Position numbers and translations under genes: made by a program
Notes under the pieces: model-generated
The model's input: only the letters and a program-made list of their open reading frames with translations
What the model was told of the DNA's origin: nothing
The model's database searches: none
Assembly (NCBI GenBank): GCA_964016985.1
Contig: OZ024825.1
Span: 37,943,557-38,007,556 of the forward strand
Reading direction: 5' to 3'
Length of the DNA stretch: 64,000 nucleotides
Source of the DNA: Anodontia alba
Taxonomy: Eukaryota; Mollusca; Bivalvia; Lucinida; Lucinidae
Shown: in pieces, positions 26,401 through 41,400 of the stretch
How the letters are laid out: each line of letters starts with the position of its first letter
Position numbering within the stretch: the first letter of the stretch is position 1

Positions 26401-29400
26401 AAAACTTCAATTTTTTTTTATTTTTCAAAAAGTTTTCAAATCTGAAGGAAAGCATCATATTTTCACTTTAGGACAACTAAAATATCGAAATACACTCATT
26501 TGGATGAAAAAGGAGTCGAAGAGCGAAATGCGCAAAAAATGTCCCTAGGGCCGGGGTGGGGAAAAACTTCAATTTTTTTGATTTTTCAAAAAGTTTTCAA
26601 ATCTGAAGGAAAGCATCATCACTTTAGGACAACTAAAATATCAAAATACACTCATTTGGATGAAAAAGGAGTCAAAGAGCGAAATGCGCAAAAAATGTCC
26701 CTAGGGCCGGGGTGGGGAAAAACTTCAATTTTTTTGATTTTTCAAAAAGTTTTCAAATCTGAAGGAAAGCATCATATTTTCACTTTAGGACAACTAAAAT
26801 ATCAAAATACACTCATTTGGATGAAAAAGGAGTCAAAGAGCGAAATGCGCAAAAAATGTCCCTAGGGCCGGGGTGGGGAAAAACTTCAATTTTTTTGATT
26901 TTTCAAAAAGTTTTCAAATCTGAAGGAAAGCATCATATTTTCACTTTAGGACAACTAAAATATCAAAATACACTCATTTGGATGAAAAAGGAGTCGAAGA
27001 GCGAAATGCGCAAAAAATGTCCCTAGGGCCGTGGTGGGGAAAAACTTCAATTTTTTTGATTTTTCAAAAAGTTTTCAAATCTGAAGGAAAGCATCATATT
27101 TTCACTTTAGGACAACTAAAATATCAAAATACACTCATTTGGATGAAAAAGGAGTCGAAGAGCGAAATGCGCAAAAAATGTCCTTAGGGCCGGGGTGGGG
27201 AAAAACTTCAATTTTTTTTTATTTTTCAAAAAGTTTTCAAATCTGAAGGAAAGCATCACATTTTCACTTTAGGACAACTAAAATATCAAAATACACTCAT
27301 TTGGATGAAAAAGGAGTCGAAGAGCGAAATGCGCAAAAAATGTCCCTAGGGCCGGGGTGGGGAAAAACTTCAATTTTTTTGATTTTTCAAAAAGTTTTCA
27401 AATCTGAAGGAAAGCATCATATTTTCACTTTAGGACAACTAAAATATCAAAATACACTCATTTGGATGAAAAAGGAGTCGAAGAGCGAAATGCGCAAAAA
27501 ATGTCCCTAGGGCCGTGGTGGGGAAAAACTTCAATTTTTTTGATTTTTCAAAAAGTTTTCAAATCTGAAGGAAAGCATCATATTTTCACTTTAGGACAAC
27601 TAAAATATCAAAATACACTCATTTGGATGAAAAAGGAGTCGAAGAGCGAAATGCGCAAAAAATGTCCTTAGGGCCGGGGTGGGGAAAAACTTCAATTTTT
27701 TTTTATTTTTCAAAAAGTTTTCAAATCTGAAGGAAAGCATCACATTTTCACTTTAGGACAACTAAAATATCAAAATACACTCATTTGGATGAAAAAGGAG
27801 TCGAAGAGCGAAATGCGCAAAAAATGTCCCTAGTGCCGGGATGGGGAAAAACTTCAATTTTTTTTTATTTTTCAAAAAGTTTTCAAATCTGAAGGAAAGC
27901 ATCACATTTTCACTTTAGGACAACTAAAATATCGAAATACACTCATTTGGATGAAAAATTAGTCGAAGAGCGAAATGCGCAAAAAATGTCCCTAGGGCCG
28001 GGGTGGGGAAAAACTTCAATTTTTTTGATTTTTCAAAAAGTTTTCAAATCTGAAGGAAAGCATCATATTTTTACTTTAGGACTACTAAAATATCAAAATA
28101 CACTCATTTGGATGAAAAAGGAGTCGAAGAGCGAAATGCGCAAAAAATGTCCCTAGGGCCGGGGTGGGGAAAAACTTCAATTTTTTTGATTTTTCAAAAA
28201 GTTTTCAAATCTGAAGGAAAGCATCATATTTTCACTTTAGGACAACTAAAATATCAAAATACACTCATTTGGATGAAAAAGGAGTCGAAGAGCGAAATGC
28301 GCAAAAAATGTCCTTAGGACCGGGATGGGGAAAAACTTCAATTTTTTTTTATTTTTCAAAAAGTTTTCAAATCTGAAGGAAAGCATCACATTTTCACTTT
28401 AGGACAACTAAAATATCAAAATACACTCATTTGGATGAAAAAGGAGTCGAAGAGCGAAATGCGCAAAAAATGTCCCTAGTGCCGGGGTGCGGAAAAACTT
28501 CAATTTTTTTTTATTTTTCAAAAAGTTTTCAAATCTGAAGGAAAGCATCACATTTTCACTTTAGGACAACTAAAATATCAAAATACACTCATTTGGATGA
28601 AAAAGGAGTCGAAGAGCGAAATGCGCAAAAAATGTCCCTAGGGCCGGGGTGGGGAAAAACTTCAATTTTTTTTTGATTTTTCAAAAAAGTTTTCAAATCT
28701 GAAGGAAAGCATCATATTTTCACTTTAGGACAACTAAAATATCAAAATACACTCATTTGGATGAAAAAGGAGTCGAAGAGCGAAATGCGCAAAAAATGTC
28801 CCTAGGGCCGGGTGGGGAAAAACTTCAATTTTTTTTTATTTTTCAAAAAGTTTTCAAATCTGAAGGAAAGCATCATATTTTCACTTTAGGACAACTAAAA
28901 TATCGAAATACACTCATTTGGATGAAAAAGGAGTCGAAGAGCGAAATGCGCAAAAAATGTCCCTAGGGCCGGGGTGGGGAAAAACTTCAATTTTTTTGAT
29001 TTTTCAAAAAGTTTTCAAATCTGAAGGAAAGCATCATCACTTTAGGACAACTAAAATATCAAAATACACTCATTTGGATGAAAAAGGAGTCAAAGAGCGA
29101 AATGCGCAAAAAATGTCCCTAGGGCCGGGGTGGGGAAAAACTTCAATTTTTTTGATTTTTCAAAAAGTTTTCAAATCTGAAGGAAAGCATCATATTTTCA
29201 CTTTAGGACAACTAAAATATCAAAATACACTCATTTGGATGAAAAAGGAGTCAAAGAGCGAAATGCGCAAAAAATGTCCCTAGGGCCGGGGTGGGGAAAA
29301 ACTTCAATTTTTTTGATTTTTCAAAAAGTTTTCAAATCTGAAGGAAAGCATCATATTTTCACTTTAGGACAACTAAAATATCAAAATACACTCATTTGGA

Positions 29401-32400
29401 TGAAAAAGGAGTCGAAGAGCGAAATGCGCAAAAAATGTCCTTAGGGCCGGGGTGGGGAAAAACTTCAATTTTTTTTGATTTTTCAAAAAGTTTTCAAATC
29501 TGAAGGAAAGCATCACATTTTCACTTTAGGACAACTAAAATATCAAAATACACTCATTTGGATGAAAAAGGAGTCGAAGAGCGAAATGCGCAAAAAATGT
29601 CCCTAGTGCCGGGATGGGGAAAAACTTCAATTTTTTTTTATTTTTCATAAAGTTTTCAAATCTGAAGGAAGCATCACATTTTCACTTTAGGACAACAAAA
29701 ATATCGAAATACACTCATTTGGATGAAAAATTAGTCGAAGAGCGAAATGCGCAAAAAATGTCCCTAGGGCCGGGGTGGGGAAAAACTTCAATTTTTTTGA
29801 TTTTTCAAAAAGTTTTCAAATCTGAAGGAAAGCATCATATTTTCACTTTAGGACAACTAAAATATCAAAATACACTCATTTGGATGAAAAAGGAGTCGAA
29901 GAGCGAAATGCGCAAAAAATGTCCCTAGGGCCGGGGTGGGGAAAAACTTCAATTTTTTTGATTTTTCAAAAAGTTTTCAAATCTGAAGGAAAGCATCATA
30001 TTTTCACTTTAGGACAACTAAAATATCAAAATACACTCATTTGGATGAAAAAGGAGTCGAAGAGCGAAATGCGCAAAAAATGTCCCTAGGGCCGTGGTGG
30101 GGAAAAACTTCAATTTTTTTGATTTTTCAAAAAGTTTTCAAATCTGAAGGAAAGCATCATATTTTCACTTTAGGACAACTAAAATATCAAAATACACTCA
30201 TTTGGATGAAAAAGGAGTCGAAGAGCGAAATGCGCAAAAAATGTCCTTAGGGCCGGGGTGGGGAAAAACTTCAATTTTTTTTTATTTTTCAAAAAGTTTT
30301 CAAATCTGAAGGAAAGCGTCACATTTTCACTTTAGGACAACTAAAATATCAAAATACACTCATTTGGATGAAAAAGGAGTCGAAGAGCGAAATGCGCAAA
30401 AAATGTCCCTAGTGCCGGGATGGGGAAAAACTTCAATTTTTTTTTATTTTTCAAAAAGTTTTCAAATCTGAAGGAAAGCATCACATTTTCACTTTAGGAC
30501 AACTAAAATATCGAAATACACTCATTTGGATGAAAAATTAGTCGAAGAGCGAAATGCGCAAAAAATGTCCCTAGGGCCGGGGTGGGGAAAAACTTCAATT
30601 TTTTTGATTTTTCAAAAAGTTTTCAAATCTGAAGGAAAGCATCATATTTTTACTTTAGGACTACTAAAATATCAAAATACACTCATTTGGATGAAAAAGG
30701 AGTCGAAGAGCGAAATGCGCAAAAAATGTCCCTAGGGCCGGGGTGGGGAAAAACTTCAATTTTTTTGATTTTTCAAAAAGTTTTCAAATCTGAAGGAAAG
30801 CATCATATTTTCACTTTAGGACAACTAAAATATCAAAATACACTCATTTGGATGAAAAAGGAGTCGAAGAGCGAAATGCGCAAAAAATGTCCTTAGGACC
30901 GGGGTGGGGAAAAACTTCAATTTTTTTTTATTTTTCAAAAAGTTTTCAAATCTGAAGGAAAGCATCACATTTTCACTTTAGGACAACTAAAATATCAAAA
31001 TACACTCATTTGGATGAAAAAGGAGTCGAAGAGCGAAATGCGCAAAAAATGTCCCTAGGGCCGGGGTGGGGAAAAACTTCAATTTTTTTTATTTTTCAAA
31101 AAGTTTTCAAATCTGAAGGAAAGCATCATATTTTCACTTTAGGACAACTAAAATATCAAAATACACTCATTTGGATGAAAAAGGAGTCGAAGAGCGAAAT
31201 GCGCAAAAAATGTCCCTAGGGCCGTGGTGGGGAAAAACTTCAATTTTTTTGATTTTTCAAAAAGTTTTCAAATCTGAAGGAAAGCATCATATTTTCACTT
31301 TAGGACAACTAAAATATCAAAATACACTCATTTGGATGAAAAAGGAGTCGAAGAGCGAAATGCGCAAAAAATGTCCTTAGGGCCGGGGTGGGGAAAAACT
31401 TCAATTTTTTTTTATTTTTCAAAAAGTTTTCAAATCTGAAGGAAAGCGTCACATTTTCACTTTAGGACAACTAAAATATCAAAATACACTCATTTGGATG
31501 AAAAAGGAGTCGAAGAGCGAAATGCGCAAAAAATGTCCCTAGTGCCGGGATGGGGAAAAACTTCAATTTTTTTTTATTTTTCAAAAAGTTTTCAAATCTG
31601 AAGGAAAGCATCACATTTTCACTTTAGGACAACTAAAATATCGAAATACACTCATTTGGATGAAAAATTAGTCGAAGAGCGAAATGCGCAAAAAATGTCC
31701 CTAGGGCCGGGGTGGGGAAAAACTTCAATTTTTTTGATTTTTCAAAGAATATGTTTTCAAATCTGAAGGAAAGCATCATATTTTTACTTTAGGACTACTA
31801 AAATATCAAAATACACTCATTTGGATGAAAAAGGAGTCGAAGAGCGAAATGCGCAAAAAATGTCCCTAGGGCCGGGGTGGGGAAAAACTTCAATTTTTTT
31901 GATTTTTCAAAAAGTTTTCAAATCTGAAGGAAAGCATCATATTTTCACTTTAGGACAACTAAAATATCAAAATACACTCATTTGGATGAAAAAGGAGTCG
32001 AAGAGCGAAATGCGCAAAAAATGTCCTTAGGACCGGGGTGGGGAAAAACTTCAATTTTTTTTATTTTTCAAAAAGTTTTCAAATCTGAAGGAAAGCATCA
32101 CATTTTCACTTTAGGACAACTAAAATATCAAAATACACTCATTTGGATGAAAAAGGAGTCGAAGAGCGAAATGCGCAAAAAATGTCCCTAGTGCCGGGGT
32201 GCGGAAAAACTTCAATTTTTTTTATTTTTCAAAAAGTTTTCAAATCTGAAGGAAAGCATCACATTTTCACTTTAGGACAACTAAAATATCAAAATACACT
32301 CATTTGGATGAAAAAGGAGTCGAAGAGCGAAATGCGCAAAAAATGTCCCTAGGGCCGGGGTGGGGAAAACTTCAATTTTTTTTTGATTTTTCAAAAAAGT

Positions 32401-35400
32401 TTTCAAATCTGAAGGAAAGCATCATATTTTCACTTTAGGACAACTAAAATATCAAAATACACTCATTTGGATGAAAAAGGAGTCGAAGAGCGAAATGCGC
32501 AAAAAATGTCCCTAGGGCCGGGTGGGGAAAAACTTCAATTTTTTTTTATTTTTCAAAAAGTTTTCAAATCTGAAGGAAAGCATCATATTTTCACTTTAGG
32601 ACAACTAAAATATCGAAATACACTCATTTGGATGAAAAAGGAGTCGAAGAGCGAAATGCGCAAAAAATGTCCCTAGGGCCGGGGTGGGGAAAAACTTCAA
32701 TTTTTTTGATTTTTCAAAAAGTTTTCAAATCTGAAGGAAAGCATCATCACTTTAGGACAACTAAAATATCAAAATACACTCATTTGGATGAAAAAGGAGT
32801 CAAAGAGCGAAATGCGCAAAAAATGTCCCTAGGGCCGGGGTGGGGAAAAACTTCAATTTTTTTGATTTTTCAAAAAGTTTTCAAATCTGAAGGAAAGCAT
32901 CATATTTTCACTTTAGGACAACTAAAATATCAAAATACACTCATTTGGATGAAAAAGGAGTCAAAGAGCGAAATGCGCAAAAAATGTCCCTAGGGCCGGG
33001 GTGGGGAAAAACTTCAATTTTTTGATTTTTCAAAAAGTTTTCAAATCTGAAGGAAAGCATCATATTTTCACTTTAGGACAACTAAAATATCAAAATACAC
33101 TCATTTGGATGAAAAAGGAGTCGAAGAGCGAAATGCGCAAAAAATGTCCTTAGGGCCGGGGTGGGGAAAAACTTCAATTTTTTTTGATTTTTCAAAAAGT
33201 TTTCAAATCTGAAGGAAAGCATCACATTTTCACTTTAGGACAACTAAAATATCAAAATACACTCATTTGGATGAAAAAGGAGTCGAAAAGCGAAATGCGC
33301 AAAAAATGTCCCTAGTGCCGGGATGGGGAAAAACTTCAATTTTTTTTTATTTTTCATAAAGTTTTCAAATCTGAAGGAAGCATCACATTTTCACTTTAGG
33401 ACAACTAAAATATCGAAATACACTCATTTGGATGAAAAATTAGTCGAAGAGCGAAATGCGCAAAAAATGTCCCTAGGGCCGGGGTGGGGAAAAACTTCAA
33501 TTTTTTTGATTTTTCAAAAAGTTTTCAAATCTGAAGGAAAGCATCATATTTTCACTTTAGGACAACTAAAATATCAAAATACACTCATTTGGATGAAAAA
33601 GGAGTCGAAGAGCGAAATGCGCAAAAAATGTCCCTAGGGCCGGGGTGGGGAAAAACTTCAATTTTTTTGATTTTTCAAAAAGTTTTCAAATCTGAAGGAA
33701 AGCATCATATTTTCACTTTAGGACAACTAAAATATCAAAATACACTCATTTGGATGAAAAAGGAGTCGAAGAGCGAAATGCGCAAAAAATGTCCCTAGGG
33801 CCGTGGTGGGGAAAAACTTCAATTTTTTTGATTTTTCAAAAAGTTTTCAAATCTGAAGGAAAGCATCATATTTTCACTTTAGGACAACTAAAATATCAAA
33901 ATACACTCATTTGGATGAAAAAGGAGTCGAAGAGCGAAATGCGCAAAAAATGTCCTTAGGGCCGGGGTGGGGAAAAACTTCAATTTTTTTTTATTTTTCA
34001 AAAAGTTTTCAAATCTGAAGGAAAGCATCACATTTTCACTTTAGGACAACTAAAATATCAAAATACACTCATTTGGATGAAAAAGGAGTCGAAGAGCGAA
34101 ATGCGCAAAAAATGTCCCTAGTGCCGGGATGGGGAAAAACTTCAATTTTTTTTTATTTTTCAAAAAGTTTTCAAATCTGAAGGAAAGCATCACATTTTCA
34201 CTTTAGGACAACTAAAATATCGAAATACACTCATTTGGATGAAAAATTAGTCGAAGAGCGAAATGCGCAAAAAATGTCCCTAGGGCCGGGGTGGGGAAAA
34301 ACTTCAATTTTTTTGATTTTTCAAAAAGTTTTCAAATCTGAAGGAAAGCATCATCACTTTAGGACAACTAAAATATCAAAATACACTCATTTGGATGAAA
34401 AAGGAGTCAAAGAGCGAAATGCGCAAAAAATGTCCCTAGGGCCGGGGTGGGGAAAAACTTCAATTTTTTTGATTTTTCAAAAAGTTTTCAAATCTGAAGG
34501 AAAGCATCATATTTTCACTTTAGGACAACTAAAATATCAAAATACACTCATTTGGATGAAAAAGGAGTCAAAGAGCGAAATGCGCAAAAAATGTCCCTAG
34601 GGCCGGGGTGGGGAAAAACTTCAATTTTTTTGATTTTTCAAAAAGTTTTCAAATCTGAAGGAAAGCATCATATTTTCACTTTAGGACAACTAAAATATCA
34701 AAATACACTCATTTGGATGAAAAAGGAGTCGAAGAGCGAAATGCGCAAAAAATGTCCTTAGGGCCGGGGTGGGGAAAAACTTCAATTTTTTTTGATTTTT
34801 CAAAAAGTTTTCAAATCTGAAGGAAAGCATCACATTTTCACTTTAGGACAACTAAAATATCAAAATACACTCATTTGGATGAAAAAGGAGTCGAAGAGCG
34901 AAATGCGCAAAAAATGTCCCTAGTGCCGGGATGGGGAAAAACTTCAATTTTTTTTTATTTTTCATAAAGTTTTCAAATCTGAAGGAAGCATCACATTTTC
35001 ACTTTAGGACAACTAAAATATCGAAATACACTCATTTGGATGAAAAATTAGTCGAAGAGCGAAATGCGCAAAAAATGTCCCTAGGGCCGGGGTGGGGAAA
35101 AACTTCAATTTTTTTGATTTTTCAAAAAGTTTTCAAATCTGAAGGAAAGCATCATATTTTCACTTTAGGACAACTAAAATATCAAAATACACTCATTTGG
35201 ATGAAAAAGGAGTCGAAGAGCGAAATGCGCAAAAAATGTCCCTAGGGCCGGGGTGGGGAAAAACTTCAATTTTTTTGATTTTTCAAAAAGTTTTCAAATC
35301 TGAAGGAAAGCATCATATTTTCACTTTAGGACAACTAAAATATCAAAATACACTCATTTGGATGAAAAAGGAGTCGAAGAGCGAAATGCGCAAAAAATGT

Positions 35401-38400
35401 CCCTAGGGCCGTGGTGGGGAAAAACTTCAATTTTTTTGATTTTTCAAAAAGTTTTCAAATCTGAAGGAAAGCATCATATTTTCACTTTAGGACAACTAAA
35501 ATATCAAAATACACTCATTTGGATGAAAAAGGAGTCGAAGAGCGAAATGCGCAAAAAATGTCCTTAGGGCCGGGGTGGGGGAAAAACTTCAATTTTTTTT
35601 TATTTTTCAAAAAGTTTTCAAATCTGAAGGAAAGCATCACATTTTCACTTTAGGACAACTAAAATATCAAAATACACTCATTTGGATGAAAAAGGAGTCG
35701 AAGAGCGAAATGCGCAAAAAATGTCCCTAGTGCCGGGATGGGGAAAAACTTCAATTTTTTTTTATTTTTCAAAAAGTTTTCAAATCTGAAGGAAAGCATC
35801 ACATTTTCACTTTAGGACAACTAAAATATCGAAATACACTCATTTGGATGAAAAATTAGTCGAAGAGCGAAATGCGCAAAAAATGTCCCTAGGGCCGGGG
35901 TGGGGAAAAACTTCAATTTTTTTGATTTTTCAAAAAGTTTTCAAATCTGAAGGAAAGCATCATATTTTTACTTTAGGACTACTAAAATATCAAAATACAC
36001 TCATTTGGATGAAAAAGGAGTCGAAGAGCGAAATGCGCAAAAAATGTCCCTAGGGCCGGGGTGGGGAAAAACTTCAATTTTTTTGATTTTTCAAAAAGTT
36101 TTCAAATCTGAAGGAAAGCATCATATTTTCACTTTAGGACAACTAAAATATCAAAATACACTCATTTGGATGAAAAAGGAGTCGAAGAGCGAAATGCGCA
36201 AAAAATGTCCTTAGGACCGGGGTGGGGAAAAACTTCAATTTTTTTTTATTTTTCAAAAAGTTTTCAAATCTGAAGGAAAGCATCACATTTTCACTTTAGG
36301 ACAACTAAAATATCAAAATACACTCATTTGGATGAAAAAGGAGTCGAAGAGCGAAATGCGCAAAAAATGTCCCTAGTGCCGGGGTGCGGAAAAACTTCAA
36401 TTTTTTTTTATTTTTCAAAAAGTTTTCAAATCTGAAGGAAAGCATCACATTTTCACTTTAGGACAACTAAAATATCAAAATACACTCATTTGGATGAAAA
36501 AGGAGTCGAAGAGCGAAATGCGCAAAAAATGTCCCTAGGGCCGGGGTGGGGAAAAACTTCAATTTTTTTTTGATTTTTCAAAAAAGTTTTCAAATCTGAA
36601 GGAAAGCATCATATTTTCACTTTAGGACAACTAAAATATCAAAATACACTCATTTGGATGAAAAAGGAGTCGAAGAGCGAAATGCGCAAAAAATGTCCCT
36701 AGGGCCGGGTGGGGAAAAACTTCAATTTTTTTTTATTTTTCAAAAAGTTTTCAAATCTGAAGGAAAGCATCATATTTTCACTTTAGGACAACTAAAATAT
36801 CGAAATACACTCATTTGGATGAAAAAGGAGTCGAAGAGCGAAATGCGCAAAAAATGTCCCTAGGGCCGGGGTGGGGAAAAACTTCAATTTTTTTGATTTT
36901 TCAAAAAGTTTTCAAATCTGAAGGAAAGCATCATCACTTTAGGACAACTAAAATATCAAAATACACTCATTTGGATGAAAAAGGAGTCAAAGAGCGAAAT
37001 GCGCAAAAAATGTCCCTAGGGCCGGGGTGGGGAAAAACTTCAATTTTTTTGATTTTTCAAAAAGTTTTCAAATCTGAAGGAAAGCATCATATTTTCACTT
37101 TAGGACAACTAAAATATCAAAATACACTCATTTGGATGAAAAAGGAGTCAAAGAGCGAAATGCGCAAAAAATGTCCCTAGGGCCGGGGTGGGGAAAAACT
37201 TCAATTTTTTTGATTTTTCAAAAAGTTTTCAAATCTGAAGGAAAGCATCATATTTTCACTTTAGGACAACTAAAATATCAAAATACACTCATTTGGATGA
37301 AAAAGGAGTCGAAGAGCGAAATGCGCAAAAAATGTCCTTAGGGCCGGGGTGGGGAAAAACTTCAATTTTTTTTGATTTTTCAAAAAGTTTTCAAATCTGA
37401 AGGAAAGCATCACATTTTCACTTTAGGACAACTAAAATATCAAAATACACTCATTTGGATGAAAAAGGAGTCGAAAAGCGAAATGCGCAAAAAATGTCCC
37501 TAGTGCCGGGATGGGGAAAAACTTCAATTTTTTTTTATTTTTCATAAAGTTTTCAAATCTGAAGGAAGCATCACATTTTCACTTTAGGACAACTAAAATA
37601 TCGAAATACACTCATTTGGATGAAAAATTAGTCGAAGAGCGAAATGCGCAAAAAATGTCCCTAGGGCCGGGGTGGGGAAAAACTTCAATTTTTTTGATTT
37701 TTCAAAAAGTTTTCAAATCTGAAGGAAAGCATCATATTTTCACTTTAGGACAACTAAAATATCAAAATACACTCATTTGGATGAAAAAGGAGTCGAAGAG
37801 CGAAATGCGCAAAAAATGTCCCTAGGGCCGGGGTGGGGAAAAACTTCAATTTTTTTGATTTTTCAAAAAGTTTTCAAATCTGAAGGAAAGCATCATATTT
37901 TCACTTTAGGACAACTAAAATATCAAAATACACTCATTTGGATGAAAAAGGAGTCGAAGAGCGAAATGCGCAAAAAATGTCCCTAGGGCCGTGGTGGGGA
38001 AAAACTTCAATTTTTTTGATTTTTCAAAAAGTTTTCAAATCTGAAGGAAAGCATCATATTTTCACTTTAGGACAACTAAAATATCAAAATACACTCATTT
38101 GGATGAAAAAGGAGTCGAAGAGCGAAATGCGCAAAAATTGTCCTTAGGGCCGGGGTGGGGAAAAACTTCAATTTTTTTTTATTTTTCAAAAAGTTTTCAA
38201 ATCTGAAGGAAAGCATCACATTTTCACTTTAGGACAACTAAAATATCAAAATACACTCATTTGGATGAAAAAGGAGTCGAAGAGCGAAATGCGCAAAAAA
38301 TGTCCCTAGTGCCGGGATGGGGAAAAACTTCAATTTTTTTTTATTTTTCAAAAAGTTTTCAAATCTGAAGGAAAGCATCACATTTTCACTTTAGGACAAC

Positions 38401-41400
38401 TAAAATATCGAAATACACTCATTTGGATGAAAAATTAGTCGAAGAGCGAAATGCGCAAAAAATGTCCCTAGGGCCGGGGTGGGGAAAAACTTCAATTTTT
38501 TTGATTTTTCAAAAAGTTTTCAAATCTGAAGGAAAGCATCATATTTTCACTTTAGGACAACTAAAATATCAAAATACACTCATTTGGATGAAAAAGGAGT
38601 CGAAGAGCGAAATGCGCAAAAAATGTCCCTAGGGCCGGGGTGGGGAAAAACTTCAATTTTTTTGATTTTTCAAAAAGTTTTCAAATCTGAAGGAAAGCAT
38701 CATATTTTCACTTTAGGACAACTAAAATATCAAAATACACTCATTTGGATGAAAAAGGAGTCGAAGAGCGAAATGCGCAAAAAATGTCCCTAGGGCCGTG
38801 GTGGGGAAAAACTTCAATTTTTTTGATTTTTCAAAAAGTTTTCAAATCTGAAGGAAAGCATCATATTTTCACTTTAGGACAACTAAAATATCAAAATACA
38901 CTCATTTGGATGAAAAAGGAGTCGAAGAGCGAAATGCGCAAAAAATGTCCTTAGGGCCGGGGTGGGGAAAAACTTCAATTTTTTTTTATTTTTCAAAAAG
39001 TTTTCAAATCTGAAGGAAAGTATCACATTTTCACTTTAGGACAACTAAAATATCAAAATACACTCATTTGGATGAAAAAGGAGTCGAAGAGCGAAATGCG
39101 CAAAAAATGTCCCTAGTGCCGGGATGGGGAAAAACTTCAATTTTTTTTTATTTTTCAAAAAGTTTTCAAATCTGAAGGAAAGCATCACATTTTCACTTTA
39201 GGACAACTAAAATATCGAAATACACTCATTTGGATGAAAAATTAGTCGAAGAGCGAAATGCGCAAAAAATGTCCCTAGGGCCGGGGTGGGGAAAAACTTC
39301 AATTTTTTTGATTTTTCAAAAAGTTTTCAAATCTGAAGGAAAGCATCATATTTTTACTTTAGGACTACTAAAATATCAAAATACACTCATTTGGATGAAA
39401 AAGGAGTCGAAGAGCGAAATGCGCAAAAAATGTCCCTAGGGCCGGGGTGGGGAAAAACTTCAATTTTTTTGATTTTTCAAAAAGTTTTCAAATCTGAAGG
39501 AAAGCATCATATTTTCACTTTAGGACAACTAAAATATCAAAATACACTCATTTGGATGAAAAAGGAGTCGAAGAGCGAAATGCGCAAAAAATGTCCTTAG
39601 GACCGGGGTGGGGAAAAACTTCAATTTTTTTTTATTTTTCAAAAAGTTTTCAAATCTGAAGGAAAGCATCACATTTTCACTTTAGGACAACTAAAATATC
39701 AAAATACACTCATTTGGATGAAAAAGGAGTCGAAGAGCGAAATGCGCAAAAAATGTCCCTAGTGCCGGGGTGCGGAAAAACTTCAATTTTTTTTTATTTT
39801 TCAAAAAGTTTTCAAATCTGAAGGAAAGCATCACATTTTCACTTTAGGACAACTAAAATATCAAAATACACTCATTTGGATGAAAAAGGAGTCGAAGAGC
39901 GAAATGCGCAAAAAATGTCCCTAGGGCCGGGGTGGGGAAAAACTTCAATTTTTTTTTGATTTTTCAAAAAAGTTTTCAAATCTGAAGGAAAGCATCATAT
40001 TTTCACTTTAGGACAACTAAAATATCAAAATACACTCATTTGGATGAAAAAGGAGTCGAAGAGCGAAATGCGCAAAAAATGTCCCTAGGGCCGGGTGGGG
40101 AAAAACTTCAATTTTTTTTTATTTTTCAAGTTTTCAAATCTGAAGGAAAGCATCATATTTTCACTTTAGGACAACTAAAATATCGAAATACACTCATTTG
40201 GATGAAAAAGGAGTCGAAGAGCGAAATGCGCAAAAAATGTCCCTAGGGCCGGGGTGGGGAAAAACTTCAATTTTTTTGATTTTTCAAAAAGTTTTCAAAT
40301 CTGAAGGAAAGCATCATCACTTTAGGACAACTAAAATATCAAAATACACTCATTTGGATGAAAAAGGAGTCAAAGAGCGAAATGCGCAAAAAATGTCCCT
40401 AGGGCCGGGGTGGGGAAAAACTTCAATTTTTTTGATTTTTCAAAAAGTTTTCAAATCTGAAGGAAAGCATCATATTTTCACTTTAGGACAACTAAAATAT
40501 CAAAATACACTCATTTGGATGAAAAAGGAGTCAAAGAGCGAAATGCGCAAAAAATGTCCCTAGGGCCGGGGTGGGGAAAAACTTCAATTTTTTTGATTTT
40601 TCAAAAAGTTTTCAAATCTGAAGGAAAGCATCATATTTTCACTTTAGGACAACTAAAATATCAAAATACACTCATTTGGATGAAAAAGGAGTCGAAGAGC
40701 GAAATGCGCAAAAAATGTCCTTAGGGCCGGGGTGGGGAAAAACTTCAATTTTTTTTGATTTTTCAAAAAGTTTTCAAATCTGAAGGAAAGCATCACATTT
40801 TCACTTTAGGACAACTAAAATATCAAAATACACTCATTTGGATGAAAAAGGAGTCGAAGAGCGAAATGCGCAAAAAATGTCCCTAGTGCCGGGATGGGGA
40901 AAAACTTCAATTTTTTTTTATTTTTCATAAAGTTTTCAAATCTGAAGGAAGCATCACATTTTCACTTTAGGACAACAAAAATATCGAAATACACTCATTT
41001 GGATGAAAAATTAGTCGAAGAGCGAAATGCGCAAAAAATGTCCCTAGGGCCGGGGTGGGGAAAAACTTCAATTTTTTTGATTTTTCAAAAAGTTTTCAAA
41101 TCTGAAGGAAAGCATCATATTTTCACTTTAGGACAACTAAAATATCAAAATACACTCATTTGGATGAAAAAGGAGTCGAAGAGCGAAATGCGCAAAAAAT
41201 GTCCCTAGGGCCGGGGTGGGGAAAAACTTCAATTTTTTTGATTTTTCAAAAAGTTTTCAAATCTGAAGGAAAGCATCATATTTTCACTTTAGGACAACTA
41301 AAATATCAAAATACACTCATTTGGATGAAAAAGGAGTCGAAGAGCGAAATGCGCAAAAAATGTCCCTAGGGCCGTGGTGGGGAAAAACTTCAATTTTTTT